DNA from: Diploptera punctata
Taxonomy: Eukaryota > Arthropoda > Insecta > Blattodea > Blaberidae
Reading direction: 5' to 3'
NCBI GenBank assembly: GCA_030220185.1
Contig: JASPKZ010010273.1
Coordinates: 2,321,501 to 2,385,500, forward strand
DNA: 64,000 bases
Below the pieces are notes generated by a model. It made no database searches, was not told the DNA's origin, and saw only the letters and a list, made by a program, of their open reading frames with translations. This document shows positions 53,271 through 61,518 of the stretch, piece by piece. A program made the position numbers and the translations under genes. Numbering within the stretch: position 1 is the first letter of the stretch; every line of letters starts with the position of its first letter.

Positions 53271-53348
53271 AGTTCGTAATGTCAAAAGTAACCTAAATAA
53301 TTTTTGTGATGTTGTAGAAGTGTTCCCATTACTTATCGAATGCTCTAG

Positions 53349-53680
53349 TATTATCAGTCACATTTCTTGAAAATCAATAAACGTTCATTGAATTTGCAAA
53401 AGTTACCTGAACACACTCAACAATAGAAATACATAACCTACTGACATAAACAATTGATTGTATTATGTGTGTGTATATATCTTCTTGTATCTTGTAAGCC
53501 CATGTTTCCCTTAACAGAGATTTAGGCGCTCTCCCCCTACAGGGAAGAATTTGAACCATATTAATTTAGATGCACTTGTTTTCGTATAGATCCCATTTGA
53601 GTGGTCCGTGGTCAGCGTTCCGCCTCATACTGACATCTAGGAAACGAAGGTAGTACAAGAACGGGAAAATTTGGTAAATT
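53349..53680. other. No feature recognised
   Basis: Spacer of average composition; the small minus-strand frame at 53374-53559 has no motif. Confidence 0.4.
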
Positions 53681-53825
53681 TTGTTTAGAGGCCTTTTCAT
53701 TCAGGCTTAAGGATCTATTACGAGCCTTAAAATCTTCAGACTCGGGACCCATGGCTTAAAGTCCCTCCCGGAGGACTTGCTCCTTGGATTTTTCTATCCT
53801 AAGAAATTCATTTTCCCCGGCCTAT
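53681..53825 (-). repeat. Dispersed repeat R5, copy 2, reversed
   Basis: Reverse match to 32031-32180: AGGCCTTTTCATTCAGGCTT, AAGGATCTATTACGAGCCTT, AAAATCTTCAGACTCGGGAC and AAAGTCCCTCCCGGAGGACT. Confidence 0.7.
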
Positions 53826-54390
53826 CTTCAAATGTCTTCCAAAAACCAATATGATTTACCGAGGCCGTGCAAAAAAAAAAAAATCTGCCGTTTTAACTGC
53901 AAGGCTCTAAAATCCAGCGCAAAATCTCTTATCATTGGTAGATTGAATAACCCTCACTACCTGCATGAGCGCCGTGTCTCTCCTCACCCTACTCCTCCCA
54001 ACTTACTCAAGCAGGGAGTTCATCTACTCCGTACAGTTGGTTGCCATTGCTGGATCTGACTTTGTTGTCTGTGCTTTGCAGTTAAAAACGGCAAATAATA
54101 TTTGAGACACGGGTTTAGTACATCACAACGCTTATCTGGGAAAAATTTCAAGGTAGATTTCTGCACGTAATTGTTGACAGTTCCCTTGTTAAAATGCCTT
54201 GACATATAGTTTCATAACATGTCTAGAATATTGGTTTATTCAATGGCCTATATTTTAATATATTCTATTGCTTTCTAGTATGGACGACGCCGATGCCATA
54301 AGATATTAAAGTATGAAACATACATAAAACACTGTACTTTCTTTTTTATGATTTATTTATTGGTTTAATTGCACCGCGCGTGATCCTACC
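53826..54390. other. Unassigned sequence
   Basis: Contains a 91-codon open frame (53784-54059) that starts in repeat R5 and lacks motifs. CAAGCAGGGAGTTCATCTAC and TGGGAAAAATTTCAAGGTAG look like repeat text but have no second copy here. Confidence 0.35.
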
Positions 54391-55272
54391 AATCTTTTAT
54401 AATTACCTTGAGTTTGAATTTTTGAGAAACTATATCCACATTCCTTTGCCCGGGCCCATAGATGGCAAAGATTAATCCACCTTTCCTTTGCAAATTACTA
54501 AACATATAGTACTGAATGCTAAACAGTATTATAATCGTGGAAGCTAGAAGGAAAAAGGGGATCAATTTGGCTTGAGAAAGCTTTAGAATATAAATCAATA
54601 TCAAACATGACTAGCTACGCAATAATTAGTAAACATAAGTTAACTAAAATATAACTTTTAATAAACATCATGAGTCAGATAATTGAAATACAAATAATAT
54701 AACAAAAAGCTTATCTTCTTGACCATTGAAAGAAAAAGACACGAATGAAATAATATAAATCCGTCATCAAAAGAAAAAGTCAATAATGATAATAAACATA
54801 CATACATACACGCTCTCAATCCAGTCCAGCCAAGGGTTAGGGTTAACAGTCCTAGTTGCCCTACCCTGGCTTATGGGACTGATTAAACCAAACAGCTCCT
54901 TCGAGCTATCGTCGATCTGACCCCGACCAAACAAAAGTTGACGATGACCCTGATACTATCTTGAACAGCTTATTTGAGGCCTTCGATAACGAGGGGAAGA
55001 TGCGCAGTAACACGCAGCGCATAAAGAAGGAAAGGGGGGTATGTAGAAGAGAGGACAGGAACTTGGCACTGTTCTATAAGATCACTATAGAGGGAAGACA
55101 CGATCACGTAGTTGTTACGTAGTTTTACGTACCGAAAAGGTGATTTCGGTACATAATCTAATTGATATCTTGAATGTGATAAAATCCTTCTTGATACAGG
55201 AATAGACCCACTCAGGTTTGAATATAGGACATCCCGAATACGAGTTTCAGACGATACCGTTTGAGCCAACTT
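54391..55272 (-). repeat. Dispersed repeat R3, copy 1
   Basis: Inverted relative to 56085-56845: GATTAATCCACCTTTCCTTT, ACATACATACATACACGCTC, CCAGTCCAGCCAAGGGTTAG and GGAACTTGGCACTGTTC all recur reversed there. Contains a perfect-arm hairpin GTACCGAAA/TTTCGGTAC (55128-55152). Minus-strand frame 55269-54970 and the frame 56043-56342 in the other copy share segments such as IEQCQVP and LCEQCQMLP, so the repeat may have carried an ORF. Confidence 0.65.
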
Positions 55273-55274
55273 TT

Positions 55275-55810
55275 AATTAACTCACTGACACTTCTGAACC
55301 CGGAAGTGCATGGTCGTGCGGGCATAAGCTATCCTTACATCCCTATCCTGAACTAGCATTTTCCTATCTTACCGTATAATTCACATCACTGAAATCATGG
55401 TTAATGGGATTCTCCCACCTCATTCTTAGCCTATCTACTGGGCGCTTACCTTCTGGATTCTCTTAAGAAGTTTCCATACCCCTCTTTTATTCCTCAACAT
55501 GCCACATGTCCCTTCATCGCTGTCTACGAGCCTTACCTATTCTTATTGCATCTGCTTTCTCAAATTATCAGTTACTATAGTGTAATTTTCCCAAGTTGAG
55601 AAAACTGTAACAGCTGGGGGACCTAACATGCTGACCACATGTATACCTCTATGATTAACACATATGGATGTGAGGCCAGCAGCCGGATAATAAGCTAAGG
55701 GGCTTCTAGGCCTGTCGCACAACGGAGTTTAGTTAGTTATGTAGTTTCCTCCATTCACCTACCTATTCGTCTCTCTTCGATTCAAAAATGTTCTTATGTT
55801 TGTAAAATTT
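55275..55810 (-). mobile_element. LINE-A 3' fragment, minus strand, split
   Basis: TGGTCGTGCGGGCATAAGCT, CCTCATTCTTAGCCTATCTA and, after an insertion, CCATTCACCTACCTATTCGT match reversed LINE-A. The interruption at 55575-55735 holds a SINE C fragment. Confidence 0.72.
55585..55730 (+). mobile_element. SINE C fragment inside LINE-A
   Basis: GTAACAGCTGGGGGACCTAA, CATGCTGACCACATGTATAC and AACACATATGGATGTGAGGC match the SINE C body (33755, 11693) in the opposite orientation; the tRNA-like head is absent. Confidence 0.6.
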
Positions 55811-55914
55811 AGTTATTTTTAAATGTGTTATGGCCTGAGTGGAATGTGGCACAGTAAAGTTTCTATAAGGATAGAGGTTAAACTGCGTTAATGGAAAGAA
55901 ATTCATGTGTTTAA

Positions 55915-56084
55915 ACTTTTTTGCGCGATAGTGCGTTCTGTCGTACTTACCAGTAATGGCGACAATTATTGAACGTTCTACTTTCTATATTTCGGGGTTC
56001 CCAACCTAAATAACTATACCGTAATATTACATTTACACCCACGTGCGGGAAGTAAAACCACTGCCCTCTATGTATACTACTGTA
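55915..56084 (-). repeat. Repeat R2, right-end part
   Basis: TTTTTTGCGCGATAGTGCG, TTTCGGGGTTCCCAACCTAA and GTGCGGGAAGTAAAACCACT match reversed 20905-21480. The repeat resumes at 56846 after R3. Confidence 0.65.
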
Positions 56085-56845
56085 CCGAAATCAAGATTTC
56101 GATACAGAGATTACGTCTTACTGCGCAGCTATACGTCATCGCGTCTCCATTTCGTGTGTGATCTTTGTGAACAGTGCCAAATGCTCCCCTACCTACCCCT
56201 TCCTTTCCTAGTACACTCCGTGTGCTATCGCGCATTCCGCCCTCTCCTTGTGAACTCTCATAAAGAGCTGTGTTTTCTAACTTCGGATCATCATCTGTTG
56301 AGTTATCGTCGAAGTCTAGTCAATATAGCTCAGAAGAGCTAATTTGGTTTGTTAGTCCTTTAGGCCAGGGTGGGGCCGCAAGGACCGTATACCCCAACCC
56401 TAGGCTGGACTAGTGTGAGTGTAAATGTATGTATGTTTATTAATATTATTTTTGTATAGATGATCAATGATAGCATTATTTTCTTTGTCAAATTAATTAT
56501 TTATTCATTTAATTTCAATGTTATATCTGACTATCTTTTTGACTCGCATTAAAACTTTAGTTGTCTATTTTAAATACTTTTTGCCTATTTATTTAGTAGC
56601 TAGTCTAGGTCAGATATGAAGGCAAAATTCCAAAGCTTACTTAAGCGTGTGTGAGTTCCTCTTTCCTTAAAACTTCCACGATTATAGCTTGTAGCTTACT
56701 ACACATTACATGTTTGATAATTTATTAAGTAAAGTTGGATTAATCTTTGCCTTTTATCGGCCCGGGCAAAGATATCTTAATTTGAGCAGTCTATGTTTCT
56801 ATTCAAAATATTTATCAACAACAATGGTTTGATCCAGCACCAATA
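56085..56845 (+). repeat. Dispersed repeat R3, copy 2, inside R2
   Basis: GTACCGAAATC/GATTTCGATAC hairpin at the left end, GTGAACAGTGCCAAATGCTC, AGGCCAGGGTGGGGCC, CCTAGGCTGGACTAGTGTGA and GGATTAATCTTTGCCTTTTA correspond to reversed 54391-55272. It separates two adjacent blocks of R2, so it inserted into R2. Confidence 0.68.
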
Positions 56846-56976
56846 CGGTGCACTACGTACAATATATATACAGAAAATATCCAAAAGGTAGTGTTAATAT
56901 ACATTATTCGAACCAAATCACTGCATTTTACATGAACTGAACTTTATTTGAAACAATATAAAACAATAAATACGTA
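56846..56976 (-). repeat. Repeat R2, middle part
   Basis: TATCCAAAAGGTAGTGTTAA, TGAACTGAACTTTATTTGAA and AACAATATAAAACAATAAAT match the R2 middle. It ends at AATAAATACGTA, the target duplication of the Penelope-like insertion. Confidence 0.75.
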
Positions 56977-57063
56977 TTTAATACACAAGTGATCTTCTTG
57001 GTGATATAATATTAAAATATATATGTAGTCAATATGCCCATTTCACCAATTAATGTTTTAAAA

Positions 57064-57106
57064 TGGTCAACAAGTTTCTACAGCCAAGCTGTCATTCTCA
57101 AGACCA
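57064..57106 (-). ncRNA. Hammerhead-like motif, left Penelope arm
   Basis: Mirror image of 58204-58246 and identical in sequence. Confidence 0.5.
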
Positions 57107-57216
57107 GATATTGACTGAAGACAGAATTGATAATAAGTAAAGAAACAAATTCAGTTAAAAACAAACTACGTCATATGACGCAATCATTCATAAGTGAACA
57201 ATAAAACATACTAAAA

Positions 57217-57705
57217 CTAATCCTCTTTTGTTTCAATTAGAGAAAAGAGGGCGCTGTACGGAATAGGGCCCTTGTCTTTATTCATTATTTTATCCTTATT
57301 TTTATAAATTTCCAAACTTTCAAGGACGTTAAGGAATTTGAAATCCATGACCGAACGAACCAGCCTAAGGTTACTTTTATTGATAGCATGACCGCACTCA
57401 GAAATATGTTGGGCAACTCCAGATTTTTCAATTCTGTTGAGTCTGAAATGGGCAATATGTTCATTAAATCTAGTTAAAATGGATCTTCTGGTTTGCCCAA
57501 CATATTTCAAGTCACAGTCATTGCATCCAATTTCATAAATACCGGATTTCTCTATACAATCGACTTTATCTTTAGGGTTTCCAAGTACACTATTTAATGT
57601 CAAAGTGGAAGCTAATTTTGCAATTTTGCCGTACGTTCCCTCTTTAACTAGAGGTTTGAACAAGATATTCAAAGGACTAGATACTAAATTGATTTTTACT
57701 TCCAC
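57217..57705 (-). CDS. Penelope-like GIY-YIG endonuclease, left copy
   Basis: A 162-codon frame ending in TAG at 57217. Residues 33 onward are element protein: CIEKSGIYEIGCNDCDLKYV with the GIY and YVG (YIG) signature about 11 residues apart, then GQTRRSILTRFNEH with the catalytic Arg, a Cys/His-rich HISECGHA, and LESLEIYKNKD with a Glu typical of the active site. The two Cys of GCNDC plus downstream His match the zinc-binding insertion of Penelope-type nucleases. Residues 1-32 (VKEGTYGKIAKLAS and before) come from the spacer and look like the linker between reverse transcriptase and nuclease; the reverse transcriptase itself is lost. No stops or shifts in the nuclease part. The apparent ATG is not a natural start. 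Confidence 0.85.
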   Translation of the reverse strand: MEVKINLVSSPLNILFKPLVKEGTYGKIAKLASTLTLNSVLGNPKDKVDCIEKSGIYEIGCNDCDLKYVGQTRRSILTRFNEHIAHFRLNRIEKSGVAQHISECGHAINKSNLRLVRSVMDFKFLNVLESLEIYKNKDKIMNKDKGPIPYSALFSLIETKED

Positions 57706-58093
57706 TTTGACATTAAATAGTGTACCTGGAAACCCTAAAGATAAAGTCGATTGTATAGAGAAATCCGGTATTTATGAAATTGGATGCAATGACTGTGACT
57801 TGAAATATGTTGGGCAAACCAGAAGATCCATTTTAACTAGATTTAATGAACATATTGCCCATTTCAGACTCAACAGAATTGAAAAATCTGGAGTTGCCCA
57901 ACATATTTCTGAGTGCGGTCATGCTATCAATAAAAGTAACCTTAGGCTGGTTCGTTCGGTCATGGATTTCAAATTCCTTAACGTCCTTGAAAGTTTGGAA
58001 ATTTATAAAAATAAGGATAAAATAATGAATAAAGACAAGGGCCCTATTCCGTACAGCGCCCTCTTTTCTCTAATTGAAACAAAAGAGGATTAG
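57699..58093 (+). CDS. Penelope-like GIY-YIG endonuclease, right copy
   Basis: Identical over the nuclease except Pro for Leu before GNPKDKVD. The open frame extends left to 57605, but those ~32 residues are the antisense of the left arm and spacer, so I start the real part at the arm edge. The same GIY, YVG, Arg and Glu positions are intact. Nothing to the left provides a reverse transcriptase or promoter, so expression as a working protein is doubtful. Convergent-type symmetry with the left copy means any read-through RNA would form a long hairpin. Confidence 0.82.
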
Positions 58094-58203
58094 TTTTAGT
58101 ATGTTTTATTGTTCACTTATGAATGATTGCGTCATGTGACGTAGTTTGTTTTTAACTGAATTTGTTTCTTTACTTATTATCAATTCTGTCTTCAGTCAAT
58201 ATC

Positions 58204-58246
58204 TGGTCTTGAGAATGACAGCTTGGCTGTAGAAACTTGTTGACCA
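58204..58246 (+). ncRNA. Hammerhead-like motif, right Penelope arm
   Basis: Helix I TGGTC (58204-58208) pairs with GACCA (58242-58246). Core TTGAGAA (58209-58215), helix II with ACAGC/GCTGT around a TTG loop, GAAA (58232-58235), then helix III as A-C/G-T around a TT loop, and T at the cleavage position directly before GACCA. The three-way layout is complete. Core positions 3 and 8, normally C and G and paired with each other, are U and A. Hammerheads are known in Penelope-like elements, which supports the call. Confidence 0.55.
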
Positions 58247-58296
58247 TTTTAAAACATTAATTGGTGAAATGGGCATATTGACTACATATATATTTT

Positions 58297-58605
58297 AATA
58301 AATACGTACTTGCGGCCAAGTTATCAATAATTGTTCTCAAGGCCCCCTGTTGTTTCAACTAATAAACATTGCCCACACTGTTAACGTTAGTCAATTGTTT
58401 ATAACGAACGCAACAAAGATGTTACTATTTTACTATTATTTATTATTTTGAAATCACCATCGCGTAAAATGTACAACGCACGTTCGTGAAGTCTTTTTCA
58501 GAATTACGAAAATTAAAAACGTCGCTATCGCTCGGTTTTTAAACATTTTTCCTCGATTCTGTAAAAACCACTTCCGAACCTCGCATCGTAATATACCATT
58601 TGTAT
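58297..58605 (-). repeat. Repeat R2, left-end part
   Basis: After the Penelope insertion R2 resumes at AATACGTACTTGCGGCC and runs through GTTAACGTTAGTCAATTG, CACCATCGCGTAAAATGTAC, CGTCGCTATCGCTCGGTTTT to ACCACTTCCGAACCTCGCAT. Confidence 0.75.
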
Positions 58606-58907
58606 GTTATTATTTATTACAATACATACTTTGTGAAATAATTTTCAAACTTGTGTTTCTGATAGTGAAATTTTCTGAATATACAAATGAGTGAGCGAGT
58701 ATTCCATTTAACAATGTTCTTTAACAGTTTAGGTCATTAGCTTCGAAATTGAAATACTGACCAGAAAGACCCAAGTAAGTTTACCCTATGTTACTCTAAA
58801 GTTATTTTACAAGCCGTAAATCTATGAAAGGGTCTGTAATAGTTGGTCGATTCCTTCTATAATTAAAAATGATTAATTATAATATAAATCAGAATTAAAA
58901 GAAAGTA
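58606..58907. other. No feature recognised
   Basis: AT-rich spacer. The last four bases, AGTA at 58904-58907, could be the target duplication of the provirus; the other end lies outside the window. Confidence 0.4.
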
Positions 58908-59423
58908 AGTGTTGTTTTTGTGAGGTGAAGATCTTCTTGAAGTTCTAGTAGAATTTATAATTTAAGATAGAATAGAGGAATCAGGACCAGGTAATCTTCG
59001 GAGATGTAGTTTGGTAGATAGGGTTAAACCTAACTATGAAAAAACTCAGCTTGAGAGTGTAGACAATAATAACAGACTTTAATGAAGAATAAATGAGACA
59101 GCTTATCGGTTATACCGACGAAAATAATAATCTGTCTGTCTGTCAAATACAGACATATGTATATTTATACATATAAAATCATAAGATAATATTATCGTAA
59201 CAATTACACAATCAAGGTAAGGATGATGCAACTTGGGTTTGAAAAAGAATCACCATCCCTACTTTGAACCTTGATAAAGATGTTTGGTTATTAAGAAATG
59301 TTTAACAATTGATTACAATTTCTAAATTACAAGTTAGGTTTTTCTTACTTTTTAACAAGAAATATGAATTATATTAATAAGGGTATAGTATTAAATGTGT
59401 ATGCAAAATATATATATTACACT
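58908..59423 (-). repeat. 3' LTR, 516 bp
   Basis: On the minus strand the LTR starts AGTGTAATAT right after the polypurine tract and ends ...CAACACT at 58908, so its ends are inverted (AGTGT/ACACT), and AGTG starts are typical of several errantiviruses. The partner LTR is outside the window, so the left boundary rests on the inverted ends alone. Confidence 0.65.
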
Positions 59424-59433
59424 CCTCCCCCTA
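59424..59433 (-). promoter_or_regulatory. Polypurine tract
   Basis: Minus strand TAGGGGGAGG directly before the LTR start: the expected primer site for plus-strand DNA synthesis. Confidence 0.8.
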
Positions 59434-59466
59434 TAGAAAGTTTTGAATTCATAATTCGAAACTTTA

Positions 59467-61518
59467 CTAACGAAAAAGTTTAGTTTTATTTCGAGTTCTA
59501 TGCGCAATACTAGCCTTATCTTCTTCATCTTGGGATATATTTGGTGAAGAGTTGGGATCTCTAATTCCTTCTTCTATTGGTGGTGATGACTTAAGGGACA
59601 CGGTAGGTGAATTTTCATCTTTACCTGGGGTCGTGGAGTAAACTACACGATCATGCCCTGAGTAATTATGTATGTTAATACATAGTCTATCAGTAGTTTC
59701 TTTCCAGCATTTTCTTGGAGTCCATTTATCCCATAACCAAAATATCACATTTCTGTAGCTCTTACAACAACAAAAACAACAACAACATGTCAAGGTTACA
59801 AATATGATTGTACCCATTACAGAACTCCACGTGGTTATATGTATATACCACTTTGAATAATCATTTTCTTCCTGTTGTTTTATTAACTTACCTAAATCAT
59901 CGGCCTTCATACTGGCCATTCTCAAATCATCTACCGACGACATTAAATTAGACATAGGCAGGTCTAATTGTAATTTCTCATATTTGTTAGTTTTATCAAT
60001 ATCAAAGCAACAGTCGAAGTCAATAGGTGCTGTAGGCATAAAATCTATTGTTAAGTTACTTACTAAATTACTCATGGCATGTAAGGTTACGTGGGCATTA
60101 AAAGCCTTGCAATTTTTGTCCTAGCGACAATTTACCTTCTTTTTCAATATTAAGTTGTGTTGATTTGTCACCACATAACACAGTCATACGATGTGGCTTT
60201 GGGGCGACAAATAACCATTCATTAGACAAATATAAGGGAATCCAGTAGGATTTGTTCAGTGTGAAAATTCTAGTCTCGCAACTTTTTGGAACTTTAGTGG
60301 TGGACGGATGAAGAAGTGAGGCTTCACAATCAGTCTCAGGGGTGAACAAATAAATCGGTATATTTTTCTTTACATACGTAATGCAAAATATTAGGATGAA
60401 AACATCCAGTTAGTTCATTAGTTGTCATTTTTCCATAATGTTGTCTCAAAGGGTCACTAAAAATATATTCTTTGTTTGCGCTTAGAAAAATGTAAATATT
60501 ATCTTCCTTCTTCACAGGAAAAGGAAGAGTTTTATACAAGTGATATGGAGTAGGAGAGAGAAGGGGTATTTGTAATACATATACTAAATATTGCTTATAA
60601 GAATAGGTGTGAGGTGTTATTAAGTTTTGAAGTTCTGAAAAAGAGAAATTAGGGTAGTCCAGACCAGTTGGCAGCGTTTGGGCTTTCATAACATTCTTAA
60701 TCTTTTCCACCGTAATTAATTGGGGTTGAAGAGTTCCTTGCTCTGCGTGTACAAAGGCGTCTATAAGAATTTCAAAAGAATGCTGACATTCTTCCACACC
60801 TCTAAGTGAAATCCTTATCTGTTCATTTGCTAAACTAATACTCTCTATTTCCCTCTGCAGTGTGTTAATCCTATCAGTGGTATAATTATTCAATTTTTGT
60901 TAAACTATCCTTTAAAATATTTTCATTCCGGTTTACCCTTGCTATAGTTAAGTTAACTGAATTAATGGTCGATTTAATTACTGTAATTTCGTCCTTTAGA
61001 ATATGCAAAAATTCGGCCTGTTCCTTCTCTAACTGTGAAATGTGATTATTATATTCCTCTGCATCAGATTGAGTTAAAGTACCGAATAATATCTTAGCGA
61101 TCTCTCCCATAAAATTTAAAACGCCTCTCTTGGTTCTAGTATTCTGTTCATTAGGTGTTTTTAAATATTCTGTGACTAATTCTTTTAAATTTTCAACATA
61201 CTTGACTTTTGGTTTTACAAAGTGATTTAAACTCCCACAATCTGTTAAATGATACCATTTTTCTCTCCTTATTTTATCACAATAATCAGTTATCAACCGT
61301 AAATGATTTTTTGTCTGTTTCCAAAGATCTCGAGTTGGTTCCAAGTTTATATAACTCACCACTTTCCATTGTATAGGGTAAAATTGTATAATTCCTATCT
61401 CGTCAAAGTACACGCCGGTCTTCGAATCTAGAGCTTTAACTTCTTGTGCGTCTGCAAGCTTTCCCAACCAAAATGGTATTAATATTTGTAGCATTATCCA
61501 TGTGTTATGAAGTTTCAT
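59467..61518 (-). pseudogene. env: Errantivirus envelope-like glycoprotein, frameshifted
   Basis: In intact relatives this is a membrane fusion glycoprotein related to baculovirus F proteins. Start ATG at 61518, 14 bases inside the end of pol. The first frame (61518-60886) opens with a signal peptide (residues 1-24) and has a furin-type RTKR site at residues 128-131 (about 61137-61126) followed by a hydrophobic fusion-peptide-like stretch, then a heptad-rich region. The frame then changes near 60890, 60345 and 60090. The last block (60075-59467) has a Cys-rich transmembrane segment (about 59830-59740) and a cytoplasmic tail to the stop. Three frame changes in this copy would prevent a full-length product. 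Confidence 0.85.

Larger units (their letters stand above)
52517..53348 (+). mobile_element. Deleted mariner element, split by SINE A
   Basis: Left end CTAGGGCATTCGACAACTAA then TGGAAACAC; right end on the other strand CTAGAGCATTCGATAAGTAA then TGGGAACAC. TA flanks both (52515-52516, 53349-53350). Without the SINE and its duplicated target it is only ~495 bp and keeps just the transposase C-terminus. Confidence 0.9.
56977..58296. mobile_element. Penelope-like retroelement, palindromic insertion
   Basis: Flanked by AATAAATACGTA on both sides (56965-56976, 58297-58308) inside repeat R2. Inside, two 602 bp arms (57010-57611 and 57699-58300) are inverted and, in the parts compared, almost identical (differences seen: CCAAGTACAC against GTGTACCTGG, and CATATGACG against CATGTGACG). 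An 87 bp spacer lies between. Each arm carries the GIY-YIG endonuclease end of a Penelope-like protein and a hammerhead-like motif near its outer edge. The reverse transcriptase part is missing. Inverted, 5'-truncated pairs are known for Penelope-like elements. Near-identity points to a recent event. Confidence 0.85.

Noticed and set aside
54970..56342. Two ~100-codon frames (55269-54970 minus, 56043-56342 plus) with similar segments
   Set aside because: They lie in the two inverted copies of repeat R3, so similarity follows from DNA identity. No known domain; kept only as a remark under R3.
57605..57698. N-terminal 32 residues of the plus-strand Penelope frame
   Set aside because: They are antisense of the left arm and the spacer, so they are not part of the element protein.
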